From contig JAFOMB010000084.1 of the NCBI GenBank assembly GCA_017419065.1, positions 1 through 12,364 on the forward strand: a DNA stretch of 12,364 nt. The letters are read 5' to 3'. Position numbers and translations under genes: made by a program. Below, piece after piece: positions 1-6,616 of the stretch (its first letter is position 1; each line of letters opens with the position of its first letter). The notes beneath the pieces were generated by a model. That model made no database searches, had not been told where the DNA came from, and was given only the letters and a program-made list of their open reading frames with translations. The DNA is from Erysipelotrichaceae bacterium. GTDB taxonomy: Bacteria; Bacillota_I; Bacilli_A; Erysipelotrichales; Erysipelotrichaceae.

Positions 1-19
1 CTGAGGTCCTTTTTGATTT

Positions 20-922
20 TTAGTCTTTGTAGAAACGGAGGTTCTCGAAGTACTTGTTCAGGATCGAGTTGAATTCGTTCCAGAGTTCATCTTCATGATC
101 TCTGCCGGCGTTTCCGACTTCTTTCCATCTGGCTCTTAAGCCCTTGACTTCTTCGATCTCTTCTTCCGTGAATTCGCTTCTGGCCAGGCACTTCTTGGCA
201 TCAGCGATGATCTCTCTCTTCTTCTCAGCTCTTTCTGCGAATGTCTGTCTCAGACCTTCGTAGTAAGCGTTTCTGTTCTTGAAGAAAGCTTTTCTTTCAG
301 CGGAGAAAGCGCTCCATAATTCATCATCATGGTCTCTTCCGGCAGAACCTGTCTGCTTCCACTGTTCCATGAGATCGTTCATGATCCCGGTGATCTCCTT
401 GAAGTTCTCAAGCTTGTTGGCTTCTTTCGCCTTTTCGATCAGAGCTTCCTTGGCAGCCTGGTTCTGAGCGAATGTTTCGCTTAAGCCTTCAAAATAAGCT
501 TTCTTATTGGCGAAGAACTGGTTTCTGACTTCGCGGAACTGTTCCCATAATTCATCATCTTTTTCCTTATCGGCTCTTCCGGCTTCCTTCCACTCGTCAA
601 AGAGTTCATTCATCTGGACAGTGGCTTTCTTGTAGTTCGGATTGACCAGTAAGGCTTTTGCCTTATTGATGATGTCGTTTTTCTTTTCTTCAACAGACGC
701 AAAGATCTCGCTTTCTCTGGCAGTCAGCTTGTCGATGTATCCGTAGAATTCATCGGAGAGCTGCTTGTCATAGTAGGATTCATCATCTTCACTGCCTGTT
801 CTTCTCCACTGCTTCTTCAGGTTTCTGACCTGAGAAAGGATGTTGGAGAGGTCTTCAGACTCGACGAGCTCCTTTGCTTTCTGCAGTAATTCTTCTTTGG
901 TGATAATCGATTTTTCTTCCAT
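20..922 (-). CDS. DUF349 repeat protein
   Basis: The 300-residue acidic/lysine-rich protein is built from four tandem units of about 75 residues. Each has a helix ending in a Trp-Lys motif, a GxAxxDxxDELW-like turn, and a following F-x-x-x-R/K-x-x-FF helix. Conserved tryptophans sit near residues 39, 111, 188 and 266, and units 2-4 carry the DELW motif at about 123, 200 and 278. Unit 1 is degenerate, with YYDKQL in place of DELW. This matches the DUF349 family, a predicted helical, probably cytosolic repeat protein whose biochemical role I cannot assign. No signal peptide or membrane segment is visible. The start is the ATG at 922, with GAGGGA 10 nt upstream. A TATAAT lies 35 nt upstream at 957-962. 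Family assignment is firm; function is unknown. Confidence 0.9.
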   Translation of the reverse strand: MEEKSIITKEELLQKAKELVESEDLSNILSQVRNLKKQWRRTGSEDDESYYDKQLSDEFYGYIDKLTARESEIFASVEEKKNDIINKAKALLVNPNYKKATVQMNELFDEWKEAGRADKEKDDELWEQFREVRNQFFANKKAYFEGLSETFAQNQAAKEALIEKAKEANKLENFKEITGIMNDLMEQWKQTGSAGRDHDDELWSAFSAERKAFFKNRNAYYEGLRQTFAERAEKKREIIADAKKCLARSEFTEEEIEEVKGLRARWKEVGNAGRDHEDELWNEFNSILNKYFENLRFYKD

Positions 923-928
923 AGTGTG

Positions 929-940
929 CTATTCCCTCAT
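929..940 (-). promoter_or_regulatory. Four-codon leader mini-ORF (MRE-stop) before the DUF349 gene
   Basis: ATG AGG GAA TAG reads on the minus strand. It is preceded at an ideal 5-nt spacing by AAGGAAGG (946-953). The only ribosome binding site for the DUF349 gene (GAGGGA, 933-938) lies inside this mini-ORF, and the stop is 6 nt from the DUF349 ATG. Translation of the two may be coupled, or ribosomes on the mini-ORF may mask the main site. The sequence arrangement is observed; the function is inferred. Confidence 0.4.
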
Positions 941-956
941 TTTTTCCTTCCTTTCT

Positions 957-985
957 ATTATACAAGTTTGATTTAAAGATTTCAT
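957..985 (-). promoter_or_regulatory. Promoter of the DUF349 gene
   Basis: On the minus strand there is a perfect TATAAT (957-962). A weak ATGAAA lies 17 nt upstream (980-985). Transcription would start near 950, giving a 5' leader of roughly 28 nt that contains the mini-ORF at 929-940. Confidence 0.55.
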
Positions 986-1062
986 TAAAAGTTAAGATTT
1001 CTCACTAAAGAAATTTAAAAACCCTTCACTTCTCCTTATATGGCACCTATTTCTGCACATTC

Positions 1063-1071
1063 TGCTATGAT
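1063..1071 (+). promoter_or_regulatory. Extended -10 promoter of the MBL hydrolase gene
   Basis: TGCTATGAT is a TGn-type extended -10 element with TATGAT at 1066-1071. No good -35 is present; the nearest candidate is TGGCAC at 1041-1046 with a long 19-nt spacer. The expected transcription start, 6-7 nt after the -10, coincides with the ATG at 1078. Confidence 0.5.
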
Positions 1072-1077
1072 AGTTGT

Positions 1078-1842
1078 ATGTGTAAAATCGCTGTCATACC
1101 GGTTGCCTCCGGTTCTACCGGCAACTGCATCTATCTGGAAATAGGTCCCTATCATCTTCTGATCGACATGGGGGCAGGCTATAGAAAGGTCCGTGATGCC
1201 TTATCGAAGAACGGAAGAGACATCGAGAAGATCGATGCCGTTTTTCTCACCCACGGTCATAACGACCACATCAAAGGCGCCCTGCCGATATCGAGGCATA
1301 CTTCCTGCAGGGTCTACACCAATGAGACGATCATGTATCCGATACGGGACATCCCTTCCGAGAGGGTAGTTCTGGAAACGGAGAGAGAAAGGGAAGTCCT
1401 GCCGGGACTGAAGGTGAAGATGTTTACGGTGCCTCATGACTATGTGAAGACCTGCGGCTATACCTTCACCTGGCAAGAGAAGAAGATAGGCTACGTGACA
1501 GACTGCGGCAGGATGAATGAGAAGATCTTTGAAGAGCTGAAGGGATCCGATGTGGTCGTCCTGGAATCCAATCACGATGTGAAGATGCTGAAGGAAGGAC
1601 CTTATCCGTACTATCTCAAGAAGAGGATATTATCAGAGTACGGACACCTCTCCAACGATGACTGTGCTGATACGGTAAGGGGTCTCTATGAAAACGGCAC
1701 GAGGAACTTCTTACTGGCACACCTCTCCCGCCACAACAACACTCCTGAAAAGGCCTATGAGACGATCATGACCAGGATGGAGGGAAAAGATATTTCCTTA
1801 TACATATGTCCTGTAGAAGGGGATGACTTATTAGAATACTGA
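1078..1842 (+). CDS. MBL-fold metallo-hydrolase, YycJ/WalJ-like
   Basis: The 254-residue protein carries the metallo-beta-lactamase HxHxDH metal motif (THGHNDH, residues 58-64). Further candidate ligands are His120, Asp142 and His215. The opening VASGSTGN and the blocks ESNHDVKMLKEGPYP (163-177), GHLSN (189-193) and AHLSRHNNTPE (214-224) are signatures of the YycJ/WalJ branch, predicted cytosolic phosphodiesterases/nucleases. In other Bacillota a member often sits with the walRK cell-wall two-component genes, but here it stands alone. The ATG at 1078 fits the family N-terminus. No ribosome binding site precedes it, and the promoter places the mRNA start at or next to the ATG, so it may be translated leaderless. 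A terminator follows directly. Family is confident; substrate is not. Confidence 0.88.
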   Translation: MCKIAVIPVASGSTGNCIYLEIGPYHLLIDMGAGYRKVRDALSKNGRDIEKIDAVFLTHGHNDHIKGALPISRHTSCRVYTNETIMYPIRDIPSERVVLETEREREVLPGLKVKMFTVPHDYVKTCGYTFTWQEKKIGYVTDCGRMNEKIFEELKGSDVVVLESNHDVKMLKEGPYPYYLKKRILSEYGHLSNDDCADTVRGLYENGTRNFLLAHLSRHNNTPEKAYETIMTRMEGKDISLYICPVEGDDLLEY

Positions 1843-1871
1843 CACTGTCCTAGAATTCGGACAGTGTTTTT
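1842..1871 (+). terminator. Terminator of the MBL hydrolase gene
   Basis: A perfect 9-bp stem ACACTGTCC/GGACAGTGT (1842-1850 / 1859-1867) has an 8-nt loop and runs into a T-rich tail. It touches the last base of the stop codon. Confidence 0.88.
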
Positions 1872-1913
1872 CTTTCTCTTTTTTATGCTGAAGACAGAAA
1901 AGGAGGAAGGAAG

Positions 1914-2060
1914 ATGTCATTTACAGAATATATCCGGAAGATGAAGGAGATGGGATGGAGGGAAGAAGACCTGAAGGAAGATTACCGGCTCTACGAATCC
2001 TCCAGAGAAAGGGGCTATACACTGCCCTGGCAGCTGTTTCTGAAACCCTGTTTCCGATGA
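1914..2060 (+). CDS. Small 48-aa hypothetical protein
   Basis: This short open frame has a perfect AGGAGG at 1901-1906, spaced 7 nt from the ATG. It encodes 48 residues beginning MSFTEYIRKMKEMGWREEDL and ending LPWQLFLKPCFR. The N-terminal two thirds is charged and looks helical; the tail is basic and aromatic with one Cys. There is no membrane segment or signal peptide. It lies between the terminator of the preceding gene and a palindromic terminator right after its stop, so it appears to be a separate small transcription unit, although I see no clear promoter. I do not recognise the family. The strong ribosome binding site and tight packing support a real gene. Confidence 0.55.
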   Translation: MSFTEYIRKMKEMGWREEDLKEDYRLYESSRERGYTLPWQLFLKPCFR

Positions 2061-2092
2061 TAAAAAGAAGAAGGATGCATCCTTCTTCTTTA
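2061..2092. terminator. Bidirectional palindromic terminator between convergent genes
   Basis: A perfect 12-bp stem AAAGAAGAAGGA/TCCTTCTTCTTT (2064-2075 / 2080-2091) has a TGCA loop. It is flanked by A/T runs and lies between the 48-aa gene (plus) and the nucleotidase gene (minus). It overlaps the minus-gene stop codon. The T-run is better on the minus strand. Confidence 0.75.
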
Positions 2093-3556
2093 CTTCTTCA
2101 TGATGATGCGCCCCTCTACAGGAGAGTCGAGGTTCTGGGAGGCGACGAGGAGTTCTTCGTAGATGGAGAAGTCGTTGGTGACGACCATGCGCGGTTTGGC
2201 ATTCTTCGTGACTTCTTCGATCGGCAGGTCGAAGAAGTCGGAGAAGTTGTTGAAATGGAAGTCCTGCAGGGCGATCCTGATGATCTCTTCGTCTTTGATC
2301 TCCTCCCCGTTCAGGGAACACTCTTCCAGGGTATCGGAAGGATAGTCGTAGACGAGTTTCACGCCTTTGGAGACTTCATAGAACTCGGAGGAACCGTTGG
2401 TTCGTATGGCTTCCTTCAGATAGAAGTGACACATGTGTCTGAACTGTTTCCCGGTCACACTCAGCATCCACACCGGTCCGTGGAAGGGGATGATCTCCTT
2501 GAGATCCTGATACTGGACAAGCGGTCCCAGAGCTTTCTTTCGTATCGATCCGGCTCCCATCAGCATGATGTCGAAGCTCGAGTCCACCTGCATGAGGTCG
2601 GCGAAGAGGTTGCCGAGTTCGGTCTCCTCATAGCGGCTCGGATGGGTCAATTGTCTTTTGAAGGTCGTCAAGAGGCGGGAGTACTTCCTGTCTGTCTCGC
2701 TCCGGTAAGAAGCCAGGATCTCATCGAGGATCGGGTCGTGGACCGAGGTGGCAGAATCGATCGGAACGATCTCATAGGAATAGTCTTTCATACGGTGCTC
2801 GTCGGTATCGATGGTGAATTCGAGACGGCCGATCTGATGGGTGCCGGAACCGGCCTGGACGATCGGGATCCCGTTGACGATCTTGGCCTTTGGAAGCAGG
2901 GTGTGGGAGTGAGCACCGATGATGATGTCGACACCCCAGTTCGGGTCCAGGAACTCTGCCAGCTTTTTGTCTTCCTCATAGCCGATGTGGGTAACGACAA
3001 CCGTGAGATCGATCTTGACGGTCTTGTAGTTGTCGATGATCGTGCCGATCTGCTGGGCGACATCCCAGACGTCTACGAACGAGCCGATGATGTCCTCCGA
3101 CTTTGTGGAAGTCAGGACTTCTTCGGTGATGATGCCGATGAACAGGACGTTGATCCCGTTTACGTGGATGATCTTGAACGGCTGGAAGAGACGGGCATGA
3201 TTGGTCTTGACATACATGTTCGCATTGACGATCGGGAACTTGGCGCACTTCTCCAGAAACAGCAGATGAGCCAGCCCGTAGTCTACCTCGTGATTGCCCA
3301 GAGTCACGATATCCGGGGACAGGACGTTGACCAGTTCGATCGTCGAGAGTCCCCTGTATTCGCTGTCGATGACGGAACCCCGGAAGAGGTCTCCCGCAAT
3401 GACATAGAGAGCCGCTTCCTCTTCTTCTCTGGTCTTTTTGACATAGCCCGATAAAAGAGAAAGACCGCCGGTCTCCCTGTCGTCCTTTATCTCCGGAAGG
3501 AAGTCGCCGTGCATATCATTGGAGTGCAGTAAAACAAGTTTCTTGATTCCCGGCAT
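2090..3556 (-). CDS. Cytosolic 5'-nucleotidase-family metallophosphoesterase
   Basis: This 488-residue, two-domain protein has the UshA/5'-nucleotidase architecture. The N-terminal calcineurin-like metallophosphoesterase has Asp14 and His16 (HSNDMHGD), Asp56 (AGDLFRG), Asn88-His89 (GNHEVDYG), His190 (VTHIGYE) and His216/His218 (GAHSH), so the dimetal centre is complete. From about residue 295 follows a 5'-nucleotidase C-terminal substrate domain, with GNLFADLM at 315-322 and GAGSIRK at 334-340. Most well-known relatives are secreted, but this one starts MPGIKKLVLLHSND with no signal peptide or anchor, so cytosolic nucleotide or nucleotide-sugar hydrolysis is inferred. AGAGG lies 8 nt before the ATG. 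The gene is convergent with the 48-aa gene. Exact substrate is unknown. Confidence 0.88.
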   Translation of the reverse strand: MPGIKKLVLLHSNDMHGDFLPEIKDDRETGGLSLLSGYVKKTREEEEAALYVIAGDLFRGSVIDSEYRGLSTIELVNVLSPDIVTLGNHEVDYGLAHLLFLEKCAKFPIVNANMYVKTNHARLFQPFKIIHVNGINVLFIGIITEEVLTSTKSEDIIGSFVDVWDVAQQIGTIIDNYKTVKIDLTVVVTHIGYEEDKKLAEFLDPNWGVDIIIGAHSHTLLPKAKIVNGIPIVQAGSGTHQIGRLEFTIDTDEHRMKDYSYEIVPIDSATSVHDPILDEILASYRSETDRKYSRLLTTFKRQLTHPSRYEETELGNLFADLMQVDSSFDIMLMGAGSIRKKALGPLVQYQDLKEIIPFHGPVWMLSVTGKQFRHMCHFYLKEAIRTNGSSEFYEVSKGVKLVYDYPSDTLEECSLNGEEIKDEEIIRIALQDFHFNNFSDFFDLPIEEVTKNAKPRMVVTNDFSIYEELLVASQNLDSPVEGRIIMKK

Positions 3557-3580
3557 GATGTGTTCCTCTCTGTTTTCTCC

Positions 3581-3589
3581 ATTCTATCA
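3581..3589 (-). promoter_or_regulatory. Extended -10 promoter of the nucleotidase gene
   Basis: On the minus strand TGATAGAAT is an extended -10 (TAGAAT, 3581-3586). It sits about 25 nt upstream of the nucleotidase ATG and leaves room for the AGAGG ribosome binding site. No convincing -35 is present. Confidence 0.45.
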
Positions 3590-3626
3590 TGGAAAGTGAA
3601 CAGAATTACATCTTTGCGGGTGACTG

Positions 3627-3655
3627 TTCTTCCGGATGGGATCATCGCTTATAAT
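3627..3655 (+). promoter_or_regulatory. Promoter of the oxidoreductase-pair operon
   Basis: A perfect TATAAT at 3650-3655 lies 17 nt after a moderate TTCTTC (3627-3632). Transcription would start near 3662. That excludes the longer reading frame beginning at 3560 and supports the ATG at 3683. Confidence 0.65.
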
Positions 3656-3682
3656 GAAAGAGAAGTACAGGAGGAAAATCAT

Positions 3683-4441
3683 ATGGGAGAAAGGTTCTGG
3701 GGGAAGGGAAAACTCTTTTCCGCCCTCGCGCAGCTTCCGGGATTCAACGTACCGGAAGACGCTGTATTGATCTGTTACGAAGACTTTGAAGAGACAAAGA
3801 AGGCTTTTTCGCAGGCAAAGGAAGAAGGACTCAAGAAGGTCCTCTGCTTCTCGCCACTGATCATGAAGCAGGCGAAGGAAGCCGGAGATCTCTCGGAAGA
3901 ACTCGGTCTGAAGACGCTTCTGGGAGCTGTCATCAACTACTATAAGGATCTGGGAACCGAAGACAGCTATGTCGTCTATTCCGGATCGAAAGAAGTCTAT
4001 GAAGAACTGAAGGATACCCTCAAGGTACTGGGCAAAGACAAGTTCCTCAGCGAGAACATCGTGGAAGCGGCCATGATGTCCTATACGGCCATCGGTACAC
4101 ACTACGGCTATGTCTTGTCCTTCTATGCGGGCCTTGGCATGTGCAAGCGCTATGAGTTCCCGTTAGACACGTACATGTATCACACACTGTTATCTCTTCC
4201 GCCGATCTCGGAAGGCGCCTATAGAAATGTCTGGGGCGACTTCGCGGCTGACAGCGACTTCAGCGAGTTCGATGATGTCATCCACGCCGGAGAGATGCTG
4301 GTAAGAGATATGAAGAAAAACGGTTCCATCGACGATGTCTATCAGAACGAAGAGAGAAAACTCGTTTTACAGAAAACATTAGAGAAGCACTGGAACGATC
4401 TGATGGGCGATTTCAGGAAACTGTCAAAGGAGGGCGAATAA
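3683..4441 (+). CDS. Imine-reductase/6PGDH-like protein lacking the dinucleotide-binding N-terminus
   Basis: The start at 3683 is set by AGGAGG (3669-3674) and the TATAAT at 3650, leaving 252 residues. Residues 91-149 align without effort to residues 127-186 of the next gene product: GTEDSYVVYSGSKE matches GTEYAYLVHSGKKE, and the following SENI...AIGTHYGYV matches GENI...AIGVHFGMV. These correspond to the end of the Rossmann domain and the long inter-domain helix of imine-reductase/hydroxyisobutyrate-dehydrogenase-type enzymes. The first 25-30 residues bear no GxGxxG loop and no beta-2 acidic residue, so classical NAD(P) binding seems impossible. The gene ends 1 nt before the next start. I infer a non-catalytic or regulatory partner of that enzyme. 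Homology to the neighbour is confident; the role is a hypothesis. Confidence 0.6.
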   Translation: MGERFWGKGKLFSALAQLPGFNVPEDAVLICYEDFEETKKAFSQAKEEGLKKVLCFSPLIMKQAKEAGDLSEELGLKTLLGAVINYYKDLGTEDSYVVYSGSKEVYEELKDTLKVLGKDKFLSENIVEAAMMSYTAIGTHYGYVLSFYAGLGMCKRYEFPLDTYMYHTLLSLPPISEGAYRNVWGDFAADSDFSEFDDVIHAGEMLVRDMKKNGSIDDVYQNEERKLVLQKTLEKHWNDLMGDFRKLSKEGE

Positions 4442-4442
4442 G

Positions 4443-5288
4443 ATGTCAAGGATCACAGTAGTCGGCTGCGGCATGATGGGCGGCAACCTCGTAGACTCCT
4501 TCATGAAGGCAGGCCATGAGGTCACCATCGTCGATATCAACGACACCAAACCGCGTCCGTTCATCGAAAGAGGCGCGCATTTCTATCCGACACCGGAATT
4601 CGGAAAAGCATTGGACACCAAGTTCATCGTCATCTCCTTACCGACAGACGATGTCTTCCGTTCTGTCCTGTCTGTCGTCGACAGAAGCGAACTCAAAGAC
4701 AAGATCTTCGTCAATACCTCCTCGGAAGTACTGAGTGATGTCATCGACTGCAAGAACATCATCGAAGGGGCCGGCGGTCACTATATCGATACCACCATCA
4801 TCACCTATCAGGGAGAAGTCGGTACGGAATACGCCTACCTGGTACACTCCGGAAAGAAAGAGATCTTCGATTATATCAAAGAAGATCTCAGAGCTTTATC
4901 GGAACCGGTCTACCTTGGTGAAAACATCACCGGTGCCGAGATCGTCGACCTGGTCGCCATCGGTGTCCACTTCGGCATGGTATTCACGCCATTAGAGGCG
5001 ATACGCTGCTGCCGGGACTACGGCATCGATGTGGACCACTACCTGGATGAATTCAGGGAACTCATGCCGATCCTCTGTAAGAGGAGCCGGAAACAGGCAG
5101 TCGAGATGGGCCTTGAGAATCTCGATGAAAAGCCGCAGCGGGAAGCCCTGGACATCATCACGAAAGCCATGGACGATGCGGACATCAACGAACGCTTCTC
5201 GGAAGACTGGCTGAACAGCGACAACCGCTCTGTCGCCAACCACTTCCGGAAGATGTTAGGATCCTACCGGTCCGATTACGAGGATTAA
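4443..5288 (+). CDS. NAD(P)-dependent oxidoreductase, imine-reductase/6PGDH superfamily
   Basis: The 281-residue protein opens with a Rossmann fingerprint VVGCGMMGGNLVDSFMKAGH (Gly8, Gly10, Gly13). Asp31 at the end of beta-2 (IVDIND) suggests NAD(H) rather than NADP(H). Residues 58-126 complete the Rossmann fold, including the VNTSSE segment near 90-95. The C-terminal half from about 165 is helical, as in imine reductases and beta-hydroxyacid dehydrogenases. The canonical hydroxyacid-dehydrogenase lysine motif is not obvious, which favours the imine-reductase branch. AGGAGG lies before the ATG, 1 nt after the truncated paralogue ends, so expression is almost certainly coupled. The natural substrate is unknown. 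Confidence 0.78.
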   Translation: MSRITVVGCGMMGGNLVDSFMKAGHEVTIVDINDTKPRPFIERGAHFYPTPEFGKALDTKFIVISLPTDDVFRSVLSVVDRSELKDKIFVNTSSEVLSDVIDCKNIIEGAGGHYIDTTIITYQGEVGTEYAYLVHSGKKEIFDYIKEDLRALSEPVYLGENITGAEIVDLVAIGVHFGMVFTPLEAIRCCRDYGIDVDHYLDEFRELMPILCKRSRKQAVEMGLENLDEKPQREALDIITKAMDDADINERFSEDWLNSDNRSVANHFRKMLGSYRSDYED

Positions 5289-5471
5289 ATGAACCTGTTC
5301 TGGATCTGCATCATCACCGGGGTCATCCTGTTTATCGGACTGGCTGCCTTCTACTCGATCGGCGGCGCTTTCGGCTCCCAGAACATGCGGGACAGGATGG
5401 ACGATGCCGGGATGGATATGAGCGGAAAGAGGAGAAGGGATCTGGGGATCGACCCGGATGAGAAAAAATAA
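5289..5471 (+). CDS. 60-aa single-pass membrane protein
   Basis: The ATG follows the oxidoreductase stop with no gap and uses GAGGA at 5280-5284 as ribosome binding site. Residues 3-24 (FWICIITGVILFIGLAAFYS) form one transmembrane helix. A Gly-rich turn follows, then a charged, probably cytosolic tail (RDRMDDAGMDMSGKRRRD, ending DEKK). I do not recognise the family. The zero spacing shows it belongs to the oxidoreductase operon, perhaps as a small membrane tether, although no interaction is proven. Confidence 0.65.
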   Translation: MNLFWICIITGVILFIGLAAFYSIGGAFGSQNMRDRMDDAGMDMSGKRRRDLGIDPDEKK

Positions 5472-5510
5472 AAAGCACGTGAGGACTGGAGCCTTTACAG
5501 TACGGAACCG

Positions 5511-5816
5511 ATGATCCTGAAAACCTTTTTCTACGCTGCCATGGATTCCGGCATTCTTACGGAGGAACAGGAAGAAACAGAACTGAATGTCCGTGACCGC
5601 GTACTGAACGAGGAGATCGCTGAGGCCATGCAGAGCTGCCGGGACAACGGCAAAATAGACATGGAAGAAGAACTGGTACTGCAGGTCGTACGGGATGACA
5701 CCAAGAGCGTCTGGACTGTATGGCGGCTTGCCGATCATCTGGATGTCCTGGCGGATAGACTGTTAAGAGAATATCTGGACTGGAAAGGAAACCTGAACTT
5801 CGATACAGGCAACTGA
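5511..5816 (+). CDS. 101-aa hypothetical protein
   Basis: The product is an acidic, mostly helical, soluble protein with a glutamate-rich segment (TEEQEETELNVRD, about residues 17-29) and a helical C-terminal half (TKSVWTVWRLADHLDVLADRLL). There is no signal peptide or membrane segment. The start is uncertain: the ATG at 5511 has only a weak GGAA nearby, and the in-frame ATG at 5541 is no better. It lies 39 nt after the 60-aa gene with no terminator between, so it probably ends the same operon. A hairpin at 5840-5863 closes it. I do not recognise the family. Confidence 0.55.
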   Translation: MILKTFFYAAMDSGILTEEQEETELNVRDRVLNEEIAEAMQSCRDNGKIDMEEELVLQVVRDDTKSVWTVWRLADHLDVLADRLLREYLDWKGNLNFDTGN

Positions 5817-5836
5817 AATAAACTGATTACAGCATC

Positions 5837-5863
5837 AAAAAAGCCTCCTGTTTGGGAGGCTTT
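5837..5863. terminator. Bidirectional terminator between convergent operons
   Basis: A 9-bp stem AAAGCCTCC/GGAGGCTTT (5840-5848 / 5855-5863) has a 6-nt loop. On the minus strand it is followed by six T residues, ideal for the lipoprotein gene at 5889-6527. On the plus strand the tail is only TTT, so it stops the oxidoreductase operon less efficiently. Confidence 0.8.
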
Positions 5864-5888
5864 CATGTCCATATCGAAAAGTCTATTC

Positions 5889-6527
5889 TCAGTCGACGCG
5901 TTCGATCGTCTTATGGATGGTGCCGATGCAGTCTCTGACGGAGACGACATCATATGCCGGTTCGAAGACGATGCTGAAGTAGGCTTCCTCGTTCCATTCA
6001 TAGAGATAGAACATCATGTAGTCGACCTTGTTTCCGTTACTGTCCAGGACATCGCAGGCGATATGACGGTAACTCAGGCCTGTTTCGGTATGATAGGCTT
6101 TTTCATCGCTGTTGTACAGGCTTAAAGAACCTTCTGTCAGCAGCTGCATATCATTCAGATAATCCGTAAGCGCCTCGCCGAAATCATCGCTGTCGAGGCT
6201 GAAACCATCAGGCATCGCATATCCGTCTCCCTTGACCCGGAAACGGAAGAAATAGATATACAGCGGTCCTTCATCCGTTTTGACTTCATAGGAACCGTCT
6301 GTCTGCTGTTTCCAGTCTTCCGGCACCAAGAAACGGAAGGCGTTTCCGACTGTTCTTTCGACCATGCCATCGTTCGTTTCCGGTGTTTCGGTCTTTTCCG
6401 GTTCCGCAGCAGTTTCTGTCTCCTTCGTCTCTTCCTTGGCAGGTTCTTCCTTGCCGGAGCTTCCTCCGCATCCCGCCAGGCTCAGCAGCAGCAATGTGCA
6501 CAGAAGAAGAGTCATCCATTTTTTCAT
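5889..6527 (-). CDS. Lipoprotein of unknown function
   Basis: Taking the ATG at 6527, with GGAGG 8 nt upstream, gives 212 residues with a classical lipoprotein signal: MKK, a hydrophobic stretch, then LAGC with Cys20 as the lipidation site. A low-complexity Glu/Thr/Lys/Pro linker (about 24-52) leads to a folded domain from about residue 55 rich in aromatic residues (FRFLVPEDWKQ, YIYFFRFRVKG, VDYMMFYLYEW). The FLVPEDW opening resembles small extracytoplasmic domains that follow signal peptides in many Bacillota lipoproteins, but I cannot name a family. The protein should be anchored on the outer face of the membrane. The gene has its own TATAAT (6576-6581). Read-through from the upstream lipoprotein gene is also possible because the terminator between them looks broken. 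Confidence 0.82.
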   Translation of the reverse strand: MKKWMTLLLCTLLLLSLAGCGGSSGKEEPAKEETKETETAAEPEKTETPETNDGMVERTVGNAFRFLVPEDWKQQTDGSYEVKTDEGPLYIYFFRFRVKGDGYAMPDGFSLDSDDFGEALTDYLNDMQLLTEGSLSLYNSDEKAYHTETGLSYRHIACDVLDSNGNKVDYMMFYLYEWNEEAYFSIVFEPAYDVVSVRDCIGTIHKTIERVD

Positions 6528-6575
6528 TGTCAAAACCTCCGGGCTCCCCGTATAAGGGAGAGATCCATTTCTTTT

Positions 6576-6581
6576 ATTATA
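6576..6581 (-). promoter_or_regulatory. -10 element of the downstream lipoprotein gene
   Basis: A perfect TATAAT reads on the minus strand about 50 nt before the lipoprotein ATG. The -35 position is T-rich without a clear hexamer. A short hairpin (CTCCC/GGGAG) lies in the leader. Confidence 0.5.
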
Positions 6582-6589
6582 TACGTGAT

Positions 6590-6616
6590 CAGCACAAAAA
6601 AACATCTCTGCCGTAT
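6590..6616 (-). other. Degenerate copy of the tRNA terminator, 5' arm lost
   Basis: CAGCACAAAAAAACATCTC (6590-6608) followed by TGCCGTAT equals the terminator at 12167-12201 minus exactly 8 nt (CTTTGAGA, the loop plus most of one stem arm). The T7 tract and one arm remain on the minus strand, but no pairing arm is left. It sits directly after the stop codon of the lipoprotein gene at 6616-7047. Confidence 0.6.

Noticed and set aside
1955..3454. Long 499-codon open frame on the plus strand opposite the nucleotidase gene
   Set aside because: The minus strand encodes a protein with every 5'-nucleotidase motif. The plus frame has Asp/Val/Arg-rich composition typical of an antisense shadow and no recognisable domain.
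3560..3682. Upstream extension of the first oxidoreductase-pair gene to an ATG at 3560
   Set aside because: The TATAAT at 3650-3655 and AGGAGG at 3669-3674 place both transcription and translation start downstream, and the extra residues do not resemble a nucleotide-binding domain.
6528..6605. Longer N-terminus for the lipoprotein gene ending at 5889
   Set aside because: The lipoprotein signal begins at the ATG at 6527 with GGAGG in front. The extra codons run through the promoter.
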